DNA of 64,000 nt, from NCBI GenBank assembly GCA_000173575.1, contig ABYL01000006.1, positions 1 through 64,000 of the forward strand, given 5' to 3'. The DNA comes from Burkholderia sp. H160 (lineage in GTDB: Bacteria > Pseudomonadota > Gammaproteobacteria > Burkholderiales > Burkholderiaceae). Numbering within the stretch: the stretch's first letter is position 1; each line of letters opens with the position of its first letter. A program made the translations under genes and the position numbers. The notes under the pieces are model-generated. The model saw nothing but the letters and a program-made list of their open reading frames with translations. It made no database searches and was not told the DNA's origin. This document shows positions 26,440-36,869 of the stretch, in pieces.

Positions 26440-27813
26440 TCAGCGCGAAATGGCGTAGCCAATGCGCGCTGCCCAGCGGTGCTTGTTGTAATCGAGAAGA
26501 TCTTCGGCGTAGCCGTTGAAATAATTGAGAAACAGATACCCGCCCCATGAACTGCCGAATATCTTGCCGAGTGGGTATGTCAATTGCGCATCGACGCTTC
26601 CATAGGTCGATTTCGTGCCCTTTCTCAGGGTCGTCGCGAGTTGCCAGCCATCGGGGCTGCCGTATTTGATCAGCAGATCGACATAGCCGCGATAGTGGGC
26701 AATATCCGAATTCGTATCCTGTTTGTGCATGTACCCGTAGATTTTCGGCTCGATGTTCAGGTGGTAGGCGTTGAGGTCGCCGAATTCCCAGATCGGCTTC
26801 GCGTACAGGATGTCGATGCCGCGCGACCCGGGCCCGGCGGTCCCGTTCGACTCGTGTTCGTAGCCCGTCTCGATGCCCATCCGGGTGAACCAGTTGGTCC
26901 TCCACCCGGTGTCCTCGAGGTAGTAGAAAAGCGCGGGCATGTAACTCGTATCGTGGAACGGCGCCTCATGCGCGCGAATGTCCCAGAGCGAAGTCTGCGA
27001 GTACGCGAAATAGAGGTTGTCGAAGATGCCGCGCGAACGCGGATCGTCAGGCAGCATGAGGCGGACCTTGAAGCTGATCTGGAATTTGGCGAGACCGTCG
27101 TCGCTCGAGTCCCAGCCGTCGGCGAAGTACGTGGGTCGGTAGAACGAAAACCGTCCTGCGAGGAAGGTGCCGAGGTCCGGCACCAGCGAATTCGAAGGCT
27201 TCACGGTGGAAGGTGGCATTTGCGCGGCGATCGATTCGTTGCCCTTCATCGGCCCTTCAGCCGGCGTGATAGCGAGCGGAGCCGATGCGGACGCAACCGC
27301 CGCCGCAGGCGCGGATGCAGCCGTTGCGGCGCCGGCCGTCGCCGCATTGCGACGCATGCGCGTGAGCAGGACCACCGAAGGCGATACGTCGACGCCGGGC
27401 ACGTCGACACGAACCGCACCGCGCGCCCACTCGGGCCACGGCGCGCTATAGCTGACCGCCTTCATCTCGCCGGCCGCGAGCCGCACCTGCTCGGGCGCGC
27501 CGGATTCGCGCGTGAGCAGCACGGACCTTGGCAGGGTCTCGCCGTTGGTCAGCGTGACGCTCAAGGTGCGAGGCACGTCGACCGACGTGCCGGAGGGTGC
27601 GTCGCCGGTGTAGACGATCGTCACCACGAGCGGTTCGTCGGACCTCGCTTCGCGCGGCGGGCGCATGATCGACACGGCGGCGCGGCTGGCCGGCACATAG
27701 CCGGTGAACGTGGCCACGGCCAGCGCGGCGCATGCGAGCCTTCCCCATTGCAACCGGGCGGTCTGTAAGGAACGGGATGCGGATTGCCTACGGGACGCAA
27801 ATCGGATCGCCAC
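26440..27813 (-). CDS. pldA: Outer membrane phospholipase A (OMPLA)
   Basis: 457 residues from GTG 27813 with AAGGAGG four to five bases upstream. A signal peptide (LACAALAVATFTGYVPASRA) is followed by an N-terminal beta-sandwich-like extension of about 200 residues with an Ala-rich linker, then the OMPLA barrel. The active-site segment is intact: GYEHESNG supplies the catalytic His and Ser, and the region after it (GSRGIDILYAKP) supports barrel topology. The enzyme hydrolyses outer-leaflet phospholipids as a calcium-dependent dimer. The extension makes it longer than E. coli PldA (about 289 residues) and is typical of Burkholderiales homologues. Confidence 0.9.
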   Translation of the reverse strand: MAIRFASRRQSASRSLQTARLQWGRLACAALAVATFTGYVPASRAAVSIMRPPREARSDEPLVVTIVYTGDAPSGTSVDVPRTLSVTLTNGETLPRSVLLTRESGAPEQVRLAAGEMKAVSYSAPWPEWARGAVRVDVPGVDVSPSVVLLTRMRRNAATAGAATAASAPAAAVASASAPLAITPAEGPMKGNESIAAQMPPSTVKPSNSLVPDLGTFLAGRFSFYRPTYFADGWDSSDDGLAKFQISFKVRLMLPDDPRSRGIFDNLYFAYSQTSLWDIRAHEAPFHDTSYMPALFYYLEDTGWRTNWFTRMGIETGYEHESNGTAGPGSRGIDILYAKPIWEFGDLNAYHLNIEPKIYGYMHKQDTNSDIAHYRGYVDLLIKYGSPDGWQLATTLRKGTKSTYGSVDAQLTYPLGKIFGSSWGGYLFLNYFNGYAEDLLDYNKHRWAARIGYAISR

Positions 27814-28031
27814 GTTGCCTCCTTGTATCGCGGGCGCGGTTCGCCGCCGGGCGAATCACGCCGATCGTCTACGTGAATGAACTGCACGCAGAACTGAAGA
27901 TTACTTCAGACGAAGAGGAGTAGTGGGGGAAAGTGGCCGACGTGATGCGTAATAGCGTCAAACGCCAATGGCCGAAAGGAATTTAAAAGCAGAACGAAAT
28001 CTCACAAATCCAGAACCCACATTCGCGTCGC

Positions 28032-28499
28032 CTAATTACCTTCCGGCATTTTCGACGAATGATGGCTGGTAATCAGCCACTTGTGTCCATTCCACGCGTA
28101 GGTGAACGTGTAGCGCGCCTTGATAACCGAGCCGTCCGCCAACTTGAAGGAATAGAGACCGGAGTCGATCGCCGTGTTGCATTCGATCATGATGTCGCGG
28201 AAGTCGATCGTGCCGACTGGTTTGTTTTCGAGGAAGTGTTTGAAATAGTCGAGCTTTTCGTCAGCAGTCAAACGCGGCTTGTTCGAGACGGTCGGCAGCA
28301 GGATCGAGCGCTGCGCATAGTTCGCCACGACCTTCTGTGCATCGCCGCTTTTCAGCGCGTCGTTCCAGCGATCGAACAGTGCGGCAATCTGCTTCTCCGA
28401 GGTGGGATGGCAGGCTTCGGACCTGGCGAATGCGCCGCCATGGATCACGGCCGCGATCATCGCAACCACGACGGACGGCCTGGATACGCGGATTCTCAT
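28032..28499 (-). CDS. SgcJ/EcaC family (NTF2-like) secreted protein
   Basis: 155 residues from ATG 28499 with GAAGGG upstream; the frame extends to 28583 without a better start. A signal peptide (VSRPSVVVAMIAAVIHGGAFA) is followed by the family start SEKQIAALFDRWNDALKSGD and the end YAWNGHKWLITSHHSSKMPE, both typical of SgcJ/EcaC NTF2-like proteins. The fold is clear but the function is not known; the export signal suggests a periplasmic role. It lies 117 bases after glgX on the same strand and may be a separate unit. Confidence 0.85.
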   Translation of the reverse strand: MRIRVSRPSVVVAMIAAVIHGGAFARSEACHPTSEKQIAALFDRWNDALKSGDAQKVVANYAQRSILLPTVSNKPRLTADEKLDYFKHFLENKPVGTIDFRDIMIECNTAIDSGLYSFKLADGSVIKARYTFTYAWNGHKWLITSHHSSKMPEGN

Positions 28500-28616
28500 G
28501 ATGCCCTTCGCGATTCGTTGCGGGTGGATGCTTCCGCCAGTAAAGCGAATGTGCGTCCGGCCTATCCGCCACAGCATCGGCATTACAGGACAAGGGCCCG
28601 CTTTATTTGTGTCAGT

Positions 28617-30713
28617 TCAGCTCGCTTCTTCCAGAACCACGACACTGCGCGCCTCCACGCGACATTGATCGTTCTCGATGGCGGCCTTTTGTGCAGGCTG
28701 CACGATCTCATGCTGACTGTGGCGCGCGGTATCGACGATACGTCGCCAGTGCCGCTCGTCGGGCGCGGGTAGCTCGACCGTGCGCGCGGAATCGTCCATG
28801 TTGAAGACGGCGTGCAGCGCAGGTTCGCCGGGCTCTTCGCCGCCCAGGGTGACGGCGAGAAGCCGCGCGCCTGAATCGTGCCAGCCCGGCCCGTTCAGGC
28901 GCTCGCCGTGCCATGCCACATCCGCTCGCGTCTGACCGGGCGAGGGCCGCCCGGTCAGGAAATGTCGCCGGCGCAGGCTCGCGTGGCGCTTGCGCAGCGC
29001 AATCAGCGCCCGCACGAAGCGCAACATGGCCGCACCGGATTCCGTGGGTGTCCAATCGAACCATCCAAGCGCGTTGTCCTGGCAATATGCGTTGTTGTTG
29101 CCGTGCTGGCTGCGCAGCACCTCGTCGCCGGCGAGCATCATCGGCACGCCCTGGCTCAGGAACAGGATGGCCATCACGTTGCGCGCCTGGCGGTGCCGCA
29201 GAGCGAGAATGTTCGCGTCGTCGGTCTCGCCCTCGGCCCCGCAGTTCCACGACAGGTTATCGGAGTTGCCGTCGCGATTCTCGTCGCCGTTCGCTTCGTT
29301 GTGCTTCGAGTCGTAGCTCACGAGATCGATCAGCGTGAAACCGTCGTGGCACGTCACGAAGTTGATGCTGTTGTTGGGCAGCCTGCCGTCGTCCGCATAG
29401 AGATCCGAGCTGCCCGCGATGCAGGTGGCGACCGCCCCGATGAGCCCCGGGTCGCCGCGCACGAAGCGGCGAATCACGTCCCGATAGCGGCCGTTCCACT
29501 CGTCCCACGCCATGCCGGGAAAGGCCCCGACCTGATACATGCCTGCGGCGTCCCAAGCCTCCGCGATCAATGCCACGTGCGAGAGCACACGCGAAGACTC
29601 GATCGCCCAGGGCAGCGGTGGATCGGCCATCAGCTCGCCGCGCTGGTCGCGCGCGAAGACGCTCGCCAGGTCGAACCGGAAACCATCGACACCCAGTTGT
29701 ACCACCCAGTATTCGAGGCAGTGAACGATGAACGCGGTCACCAGCGGATGGTTGCAATTGACCGTGTTGCCGCAGCCGGTGTAGTCCCGATAGCGGCGCC
29801 AGTCGGCCGGGTCGAGGTGGTAGACCATATCGTTCGCGAGGCCCTTGAAGTTGATGATGGGTCCCGTCTCGCCCGCTTCGGCCGTATGGTTGAATACGAC
29901 GTCGAGTAGCACGGCAATGCCGGCGGCGTGCAATGCGTCGGTGAGCGCGCGGAACTCCTGCGGCGCTCGCGCGGGGTCGCGGCAGTATCGAGGGTGCGGA
30001 CTGTAGTAGCTATGCGTGCTGTAACCCCAGTAGTTGCTCAATCCGCGTGCCGCCGCCGAGGGGGGAACGTCCTGCTCGTCGAAGGCCATCACCGGCAGCA
30101 GCTCGACGTGAGTCACGCCGAGTTGCACGAGGTACGGAATCTTCTCGATCAGGCCGGCGAAGGTGCCGGGATGCGTTACGCCGCTCGACGGATGACGCGT
30201 GAAGCCGCCGACATGCAGCTCGTAGATAATCGCGTCGTCGAGCCCACGGGAGACGAGGGCGGGAGACGCGGGCAGCGGTTCCGTCACGATCGCGCGGAAC
30301 GTTGCGTGCCCGGTGGGATTTGCTGTGCCGGGCGGAGGCCGCCTCCACAGAACGTCGCTGACCGCGCGGGCATAAGGGTCGAGAAGCTCCCTGTCGGGGT
30401 CGAACAGCTCGCCGCTTGACTGCGTGTCCCGTGGACCGTCCACCCGCCACGTGTAGTACGTGCCGATTGGCAACTCTTCCACCATGACATGCCAGAAGAA
30501 GAAGGTTCGATTGCTGTCGGTAGTGAGTGTGACGATCTGAAACGGCTCGGGGCTGTCCGCACCCTCATACAGCAGCAACTCGGCGCGCGTCGCGTGGCGG
30601 CAGAAGATGCAAAAATTGACGCCGCCGGGCACCGCGGTCGCGCCCGGCGGAAAACGCGACCCGGCGCGAACCGCATAAGCACGGCTCAATCCCGTTTCAG
30701 GCTCGTCAATCAA
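28617..30713 (-). CDS. glgX: Glycogen debranching enzyme GlgX
   Basis: 698 residues: an N-terminal CBM48 domain (about 10-130) and a GH13 barrel. Active-site regions are intact: VLLDVVFNHT, GFRFDLASVFARD (nucleophile Asp), ALIAEAWDAAG (acid/base Glu) and VTCHDGFTLIDL (third Asp). It removes the short limit-dextrin branches left by glycogen phosphorylase. It overlaps glgP by 8 bases and is last of the xfp-glgP-glgX operon. Length and domain order match isoamylase-type GlgX/TreX. Confidence 0.95.
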   Translation of the reverse strand: MIDEPETGLSRAYAVRAGSRFPPGATAVPGGVNFCIFCRHATRAELLLYEGADSPEPFQIVTLTTDSNRTFFFWHVMVEELPIGTYYTWRVDGPRDTQSSGELFDPDRELLDPYARAVSDVLWRRPPPGTANPTGHATFRAIVTEPLPASPALVSRGLDDAIIYELHVGGFTRHPSSGVTHPGTFAGLIEKIPYLVQLGVTHVELLPVMAFDEQDVPPSAAARGLSNYWGYSTHSYYSPHPRYCRDPARAPQEFRALTDALHAAGIAVLLDVVFNHTAEAGETGPIINFKGLANDMVYHLDPADWRRYRDYTGCGNTVNCNHPLVTAFIVHCLEYWVVQLGVDGFRFDLASVFARDQRGELMADPPLPWAIESSRVLSHVALIAEAWDAAGMYQVGAFPGMAWDEWNGRYRDVIRRFVRGDPGLIGAVATCIAGSSDLYADDGRLPNNSINFVTCHDGFTLIDLVSYDSKHNEANGDENRDGNSDNLSWNCGAEGETDDANILALRHRQARNVMAILFLSQGVPMMLAGDEVLRSQHGNNNAYCQDNALGWFDWTPTESGAAMLRFVRALIALRKRHASLRRRHFLTGRPSPGQTRADVAWHGERLNGPGWHDSGARLLAVTLGGEEPGEPALHAVFNMDDSARTVELPAPDERHWRRIVDTARHSQHEIVQPAQKAAIENDQCRVEARSVVVLEEAS

Positions 30714-33198
30714 GGGCGATCCTCACCGGGCGGATGTTCCAGATCTTCTTGCAGTATTCGTCGATGGCGCGGTCCGAAGAGAACTTGCCCGAGCGCGCGG
30801 TATTCAGGATCGACATGCGGGTCCAGCGCCGCGTGTCCTGCCAGGCGGCGCTGACGTCGTCCTGACGCGCCACGTAGGCGGCGTAGTCGGCGAGCACGAG
30901 AAACGGGTCCGCCTGCATCAGATCGTCGATGAGCGGGCGGAACATCTCACGATCGCCGCGTGAGAAATGACCGTCGGCGATCAGCTCCAGCACGTCGGCC
31001 AGTTCCGTGTTCGCCTTCACGTAGTCCGCTGGGCGATAACCGGCACGCTTGACACGTTCCACCTCGTCGGCGGTCAGGCCGAACAGGAAGAAGTTTTCGT
31101 CTCCGACTTCTTCGCGGATCTCGACATTGGCCCCATCCAGCGTGCCGATCGTCAGCGCTCCGTTCATCATGAACTTCATGTTGCCGGTGCCCGATGCTTC
31201 CTTGCCCGCCGTCGAAATCTGCTCGGACAGGTCGGCGGCAGGGTAGATGAAGTGTGCATTCTTCACGTTGAAGTCCGGATAGAACACGACCTTCAGCCGT
31301 CCGTTCACGACCGGGTCGTGATTCACGACTTCGGCGATGCCATTGATCAAACGGATGATGAGCTTGGCCATCGCATAGCCGGGCGCGGACTTGCCGCCGA
31401 ATACGAAGCAGCGCGGCGTCAGCGCCAGTTGCGGGTTGCGCAGCAGGCGCCGGTACAGTGTGACGATCAGCAGCGCGTTCAGATGTTGTCGCTTGTATTC
31501 ATGGATGCGCTTGACCTGCACATCGAACAGCGCGGCTGCATCGACGCCGATGCCTGTCGTGTTGCGGATGCGCTCGGCGAGCACGGCCTTGTTCGACTGC
31601 TTCACGCGAGCCCAGCGCTCCTGAAACGCGGCGTCGTCTGCATACCCTTCGAGCTTGCGCAGTTGCGCGAGATCGGTCTCCCAGCCGGCGCCGACGGTTT
31701 CGTCGAGCAGCCGCGCGAGCTCCGGATTGCAGAGCAGCAGGAAGCGGCGCGGCGTGACGCCGTTCGTGACGTTGTGAAAGCGCTCGGGCCACAGTTCGGC
31801 GAAGTCTCGCAGCACGGTCTCTTTGAGCAGCCTGGAATGCAGTTCGGCCACGCCGTTGATGGCGTGGCTGCCGACCGTCGCCAGGTGCGCCATGCGCACG
31901 AGCTTGTCACCGCGCTCGTCGATCAGCGACATGCGCGCGACGCGCGCTTCATCGCCCGGAAAGTGTTGCCGGATCTCGTCGAGGAAACGGCGATTGATCT
32001 CATAGATGATTTCGAGCAGACGCGGCAGCAGGTTGCGCATCAGCGGCAGCCCCCAGGTCTCGAGCGCTTCGGGCAGCAGCGTGTGATTGGTGTAAGCGAG
32101 CGCGCTTCGCGTGATCTCCCAGGCCTCGTCCCACGGCACCTGCCGTTCGTCCACCAGCAGACGCATCAGCTCGGCGACGGCGATCGACGGGTGCGTGTCG
32201 TTCAACTGCACGCTGAACAACTCCGCGAAGTGTCCGACCGGTTCGCCCTTGATTTCGAGCAGGCGCAGCATGTCCTGCAGCGAGCACGACACGAAGAAGT
32301 ATTGCTGCGCGAGACGCAGGCGCTTGCCGATCTCGGGCTCGTCGTTCGGGTAGAGCACCTTCGAGAGCGTCTCGGAGATGACCTTTTCGTTGACGGCCTC
32401 GTAATAGTCGCCGGCGTTGAAGTCTTGCAGGTCGAACGACTCGACCGCCTCGCTCTTCCACAGCCGCAAGGTATTGCACGTGTGGACGTGATAGCCGGGC
32501 ATCGGCGTGTCGCAAGCGACGCCTTTGACTTCCCGCGTGGGTGTCCAGTGCACGCACAGGCGCCCCTGTGCATCGGTTTCGTTGTGTGTGCTGCCGCCGA
32601 AGCCCACGTAGAACGCGACCTCCGGGCGCACGATTTCCCATGGATTGCCCTTTTGCAGCCACTTGTCGGTGGTTTCGATCTGCCAGCCGTCGCGAATCTG
32701 CTGATCGAAGATGCCGAACTCGTAGCGGATGCCATAGCCGACCGCCGGTATTTCCAGGGTCGCGAGCGAATCCAGATAGCAGGCCGCGAGCCGGCCAAGC
32801 CCGCCATTGCCGAGCCCCGGTTCTTCCTCGATCGCGAGCAGGGTGTCGAGGTCGACGCCGAGCGCGCGCATCGCCTCGCGTGCGTTGGCCTCGATGCCGA
32901 GATTGACGAGGTTGTTGCCGAGCTGCGGGCCGATCAGGAACTCGGCGGAAAGATAGCAGGCCACCCGCACATCATTGACGGCGTAAGTCTGTACGGAGGC
33001 TGCCCAGCGGGCCAGCATGCGGTCGCGCACGCTGTAGGCGAGCGCCATGTACCAGTCATGCGGGCGGGCGATCGCCGGATAGCGGCCCCGCAGGCACAGC
33101 AGATTGTCGAGCACGCCGCGCTGCAGCGCCGTGGCGCTCAGTCCGGTGCGTGCCGCATCCTCGTCAGGCGGCAAGGTCGTGGTGGGAGCGTCGGCCAT
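30706..33198 (-). CDS. glgP: Glycogen/maltodextrin phosphorylase
   Basis: 830 residues, the usual length for GT35. The N-terminal half carries YSVRDRMLARWAASVQTYAV and LGNGGLGRLAACYLDSLATL. The C-terminal half has the pyridoxal phosphate site (EASGTGNMKFMMNGALTIGT, with the Schiff-base Lys in MKF). It releases glucose-1-phosphate from alpha-1,4-glucan ends using phosphate. It starts 33 bases after the end of the phosphoketolase gene and overlaps glgX, so the three are almost certainly one transcript. Confidence 0.96.
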   Translation of the reverse strand: MADAPTTTLPPDEDAARTGLSATALQRGVLDNLLCLRGRYPAIARPHDWYMALAYSVRDRMLARWAASVQTYAVNDVRVACYLSAEFLIGPQLGNNLVNLGIEANAREAMRALGVDLDTLLAIEEEPGLGNGGLGRLAACYLDSLATLEIPAVGYGIRYEFGIFDQQIRDGWQIETTDKWLQKGNPWEIVRPEVAFYVGFGGSTHNETDAQGRLCVHWTPTREVKGVACDTPMPGYHVHTCNTLRLWKSEAVESFDLQDFNAGDYYEAVNEKVISETLSKVLYPNDEPEIGKRLRLAQQYFFVSCSLQDMLRLLEIKGEPVGHFAELFSVQLNDTHPSIAVAELMRLLVDERQVPWDEAWEITRSALAYTNHTLLPEALETWGLPLMRNLLPRLLEIIYEINRRFLDEIRQHFPGDEARVARMSLIDERGDKLVRMAHLATVGSHAINGVAELHSRLLKETVLRDFAELWPERFHNVTNGVTPRRFLLLCNPELARLLDETVGAGWETDLAQLRKLEGYADDAAFQERWARVKQSNKAVLAERIRNTTGIGVDAAALFDVQVKRIHEYKRQHLNALLIVTLYRRLLRNPQLALTPRCFVFGGKSAPGYAMAKLIIRLINGIAEVVNHDPVVNGRLKVVFYPDFNVKNAHFIYPAADLSEQISTAGKEASGTGNMKFMMNGALTIGTLDGANVEIREEVGDENFFLFGLTADEVERVKRAGYRPADYVKANTELADVLELIADGHFSRGDREMFRPLIDDLMQADPFLVLADYAAYVARQDDVSAAWQDTRRWTRMSILNTARSGKFSSDRAIDEYCKKIWNIRPVRIALD

Positions 33199-33231
33199 GG
33201 TGCTTTCCCCGGTGCATGCTGCGCGTGACGT

Positions 33232-35628
33232 TCAGAAGGGCCAGACCCAGTCGGCGACATCAGCGCGGTCCGTGCCGTGCGTATGCGCATAGTTCAGGTT
33301 GCTGACGATCGCGTTCCTCATGTCCTCTCTGAGATGCGCCGATCTGCCTTGCAAACGCGGCACGCGGTCGAGCACGTCGATCACCAGAGTGAAGCGGTCC
33401 ACCTGATTGAGAATCGCCAGTTCGAGCGGCGTGTTGATGTTGCCTTTCTCCTTGTAGCCCCGGACGTGCAGATTCTCGTGATTGCGAAAGCGATAGGCGA
33501 GCTTGTGAATCAGCCACGGGTAACCGTGGAAATTGAAGATCACCGGCTTATCGGTTGTGAACAGGCTATCGAATTCGCGTTCGGTCGAGCCGTGCGGGTG
33601 CTCGCTCGCCGGCTGCATCCTGAACAGGTCGACCACGTTGACGAAACGCAGCTTGAGCTCGGGCAGGCGTTCGCGCAGGATCGCCGTCGCCGCCAGCGCT
33701 TCCTGGGTGGCGACGTCGCCGCACGAGGCCATCACCACGTCCGGTTCGGCGTCCTCGTCGTTGCTCGCGCGGCGCCACACGCCGATGCCTTTGGCGCAGT
33801 GCACGACGGCTTCGTCGATGGTGGCGAATTGCAGGTGTTTCTGTTTGTCGGCCACGATCACGTTGATGCAGTCGGTGGTGCGCAGGCAGTGGTCGGCGAC
33901 CACCAGCAGCGTGTTCGCGTCGGGCGGAAGGTAGACGCGGGTGACCGAGGGGCTCTTGTTCGTGACGAGGTCGATGAAGCCGGGATCCTGATGCGAGAAG
34001 CCATTGTGATCCTGCCGCCACACGGTCGACGACAGCAGAATGTTTTCCGCCGACACCCACGCGCGCCAGGGTACGTGATTCCTGCTGATGTCGAGCCACT
34101 TCGCGTGCTGGTTGAACATCGAATCGACCACGTGCGCAAACGCTTCGTAGGTATGGAAGAAGCCGTGGCGGCCCGTCAGCAGATAGCCTTCGAGCCATCC
34201 CATCAGCGTATGCTCCGACAGCATCTCCATCACGCGGCCGTCGCGCGCCAGCTCGCCGCCGTCATCGTCCTCGGGGAGCATATCGGCCATCCAGACCTTC
34301 TTGCTGACCTCGTAGATCGCCTGCAGACGGTTCGACGCCGTTTCGTCCGGGCCGAACACGCGGAAGGTGTTCATGTTCGCGCGCATCGTGTCGCGCAGAA
34401 ATTCGCCGAGCGGCCGCGTGTTCTCATGCAGCACCTTGCCCGCGTGGTGCACATCCACGGCGTACTCGCGGATGTCGGGCAGCTTCAGTTCGCGGCGCAG
34501 CACGCCGCCGTTCGCATGCGGATTGGCACTCATGCGCCGCGGGCCTGCGGGCGAGAGCGCCTTGAGTTCGGGGATCAGCGTGCCGTCGGCATCGAAGAGT
34601 TCGTCGGGCCGGTAGCTGCGCATCCACTGCTCGAGCACTTCGAGATTTGCGGGGGTGTTGCGCACATCCGAAAACGGCACCTGATGCGAGCGCCACGAGC
34701 CTTCGACCTTGTGGCCGTTGATCTCCTTCGGTCCGGTCCAGCCCTTGGGCGAGCGCAGCACGATCATCGGCCAGAGCGGCCGTTCGAGATTGCCCTTCAC
34801 ACGCGCCTGCTCGTGGATTTCATGAATTTCGCCGAGCACGGTATCGAGCGTGTGCGCCATCTTCTGATGCATCTCCGCGTGATCCGATCCTTCGACGAAA
34901 TGCGGGGTGTAGCCATAGCCGACGAAGAGCGCTTCCAGTTCCCGGTTGCTGATGCGCGCGAGGATGGTCGGGTTGGCGATCTTGTAGCCGTTCAGATTCA
35001 GGATCGGCAGCACGGTGCCGTCCCGGGCCGGATTGATGAACTTGTTCGAATGCCAAGCGGTGGCAAGCGGCCCGGTCTCCGCCTCGCCGTCGCCAACCAC
35101 GCAGGCCACGATCAGGTCGGGGTTGTCGAGCGCGGCGCCATACGCGTGTGACAGGCTATAGCCAAGCTCGCCGCCCTCATGGATGGACCCGGGCGTCTCC
35201 GGCGTCACATGCGAACCGATATGGCCGGGAAACGAGAACTGCTTGAAGAACTTCTGCATGCCCTCGGCATCTTCACTCTTGTCGGGATAGATCTCCGAGT
35301 AGGTACCTTCGAGATAGGTCGGGCCGAGCACGCCCGGTGCGCCGTGTCCGGGACCTGCCATGAAAATGACATCGAGATCGTCACGTTTGATCACGCGGTT
35401 CAGATGCGCCCAGACGAACGATAACGCCGGGCTCGCGCCCCAGTGTCCGAGAAGGCGATACTTGACGTGGTCGACTTTCAGCGGCTCGCGCAGCAGCGGG
35501 TTGTCCAGCAGATAGATCATGCCGACCGAAAGATAATTGCATGCCCGCCACCACGCGTCGATCAGACGAAGTTCGTCGCTGCCGAGCGCGGTCTGCTGCG
35601 AAGCATCCGCCGCGGAATGTTGGCCCAT
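33232..35628 (-). CDS. xfp: Xylulose-5-phosphate/fructose-6-phosphate phosphoketolase
   Basis: 798 residues from ATG 35628 (GGAGAGG upstream); the open frame reaches 35775 but the extra 49 residues do not resemble the family. Signatures: [25 protein letters not shown]-type loop, [20 protein letters not shown] and the thiamine diphosphate motif [20 protein letters not shown]. The enzyme splits xylulose-5-P (and often fructose-6-P) with phosphate to acetyl-P plus glyceraldehyde-3-P (or erythrose-4-P). Coupled to glgP and glgX it offers a route from stored glycogen to acetyl-P without net carbon loss as CO2. Acetate kinase or Pta is not in the window. Confidence 0.95.
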   Translation of the reverse strand: MGQHSAADASQQTALGSDELRLIDAWWRACNYLSVGMIYLLDNPLLREPLKVDHVKYRLLGHWGASPALSFVWAHLNRVIKRDDLDVIFMAGPGHGAPGVLGPTYLEGTYSEIYPDKSEDAEGMQKFFKQFSFPGHIGSHVTPETPGSIHEGGELGYSLSHAYGAALDNPDLIVACVVGDGEAETGPLATAWHSNKFINPARDGTVLPILNLNGYKIANPTILARISNRELEALFVGYGYTPHFVEGSDHAEMHQKMAHTLDTVLGEIHEIHEQARVKGNLERPLWPMIVLRSPKGWTGPKEINGHKVEGSWRSHQVPFSDVRNTPANLEVLEQWMRSYRPDELFDADGTLIPELKALSPAGPRRMSANPHANGGVLRRELKLPDIREYAVDVHHAGKVLHENTRPLGEFLRDTMRANMNTFRVFGPDETASNRLQAIYEVSKKVWMADMLPEDDDGGELARDGRVMEMLSEHTLMGWLEGYLLTGRHGFFHTYEAFAHVVDSMFNQHAKWLDISRNHVPWRAWVSAENILLSSTVWRQDHNGFSHQDPGFIDLVTNKSPSVTRVYLPPDANTLLVVADHCLRTTDCINVIVADKQKHLQFATIDEAVVHCAKGIGVWRRASNDEDAEPDVVMASCGDVATQEALAATAILRERLPELKLRFVNVVDLFRMQPASEHPHGSTEREFDSLFTTDKPVIFNFHGYPWLIHKLAYRFRNHENLHVRGYKEKGNINTPLELAILNQVDRFTLVIDVLDRVPRLQGRSAHLREDMRNAIVSNLNYAHTHGTDRADVADWVWPF

Positions 35629-35862
35629 GCCGACCTCTCCTGTGTTTGCAGCCTGAACCCGAGGGTGTGGAGCGTGCCGGGTGCGCTGCGCAGGCGCTGC
35701 GATGAGTGATGGGGTCCGAGTCGCGCCTGTTGGCGGACCTCTACTACGGGGTATTCTTCGCCAACCGATGAACATTCAATAACGCAGAATATGTTACTGC
35801 GCGGAGATTGCAAGGATGATCGGGCGGCGTGTCGAGCGGTTTGCTGCGCCGCATTGACGCAT

Positions 35863-36822
35863 TCACGCCGCGATCCGATGCTCGTAAAACGGCCGGTCCC
35901 GATCATCGAGAATTGCGTACAGTGCGCCCAGATCGCGTGGACCGGGATTCAACCACGCGTCGATATGTTCAGGCTTGATCGGAATGATGCAGCGATCATG
36001 CCCAGCGGCGGCAACCTCGGGTGGCGGCTCGTCGGTGATCGCCGCGAAGGACAATAAATCCGGCTCACCCTTGCCGCTCCAACGTGACCATAAGCACGCG
36101 ACCAGCATGTCGTGAGGCGGGTTGGGTCTGAACTCGAGCCGGACGTTTTCATCCTTCTCGCCGGGCGCCAGTTCACGGCCTTCCATTCGCGCGCGCGGCA
36201 CGTTCTCATAGAAAGCGCTGGCCAGAACGAGTCCGTGCGAATGGCCGAATAGCGTTTTCCAGAAACCTTCGAGACTGTCCCGGCGAGCGTTGTACGTGCC
36301 GGGATAGCGGGTGTCGTACGATGCGGGCTTGCCGGCCAGGCGGCACTGATAGCGCATCGGCTTGACGACGCGCTGGCCGTTTTCCATCACCATCACAGGC
36401 GCGTAGTAGCCGGGGAAGATGCGCGAGTCGGCGGCTTTGGGATCGATTCGTCGGAGGTCGTCGAGCCGCTCGAGCGTGCGGTCGATCTTGTCTTGCGCGA
36501 TCCGCTTGCTCTCGCTTGCCGCCTTGGTGACTTTTGTCTGAAGCGATCGCTCGGCATCGGCGAAGCGGGTGCGCTGTTTGAACAGTTCCTGTTCGAGCTT
36601 CACGGTCTGCTGCGATCTGAAGCGCTCGATCGAGGCCCAGACTTCCCGTTCCGCGTCGGACTGCGGTTCCGAGAAGGCGTCTTCCATCGCTTTGGGAATT
36701 TTTGCCTGATTGTCTTCCGCACGTTCGAAGAAAAGACGCGCGAATTCGTGAATGCTCATCTGCGCGCCGAACATGCGGACATAGCGGCGGTAGTCCGCCA
36801 GAATCTGAGCCGAATAGCACAT
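35863..36822 (-). CDS. SOS response-associated peptidase (SRAP/YedK-HMCES family) with coiled-coil insertion
   Basis: 319 residues. The catalytic set of SRAP is complete: Cys2 exposed after Met removal (MCYSAQ), N178 (GTYNARRDSLEGFWK), E206 (ASAFYENVPR) and H275 (AAAGHDRCIIPI). These proteins cross-link covalently to abasic sites in single-stranded DNA and shield them. Between the N-terminus and the rest of the domain is an extra, highly charged helical stretch (about residues 30-130), so the protein is longer than E. coli YedK (about 222). It is 47 bases downstream of dnaE2 on the same strand and is probably part of the LexA-controlled transcript. Confidence 0.9.
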   Translation of the reverse strand: MCYSAQILADYRRYVRMFGAQMSIHEFARLFFERAEDNQAKIPKAMEDAFSEPQSDAEREVWASIERFRSQQTVKLEQELFKQRTRFADAERSLQTKVTKAASESKRIAQDKIDRTLERLDDLRRIDPKAADSRIFPGYYAPVMVMENGQRVVKPMRYQCRLAGKPASYDTRYPGTYNARRDSLEGFWKTLFGHSHGLVLASAFYENVPRARMEGRELAPGEKDENVRLEFRPNPPHDMLVACLWSRWSGKGEPDLLSFAAITDEPPPEVAAAGHDRCIIPIKPEHIDAWLNPGPRDLGALYAILDDRDRPFYEHRIAA

Positions 36823-36869
36823 GGATGCCTCCGTTTGCTATTCCGATGATACGCAATTGCGCGATCCCG

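Noticed and set aside
30967-33228. 753-codon plus-strand frame opposite glgP
   Set aside because: Antisense to glycogen phosphorylase with an intact PLP site; composition is that of a shadow frame.
33277-35151. 624-codon plus-strand frame opposite xfp
   Set aside because: Antisense to phosphoketolase; no domains of its own.
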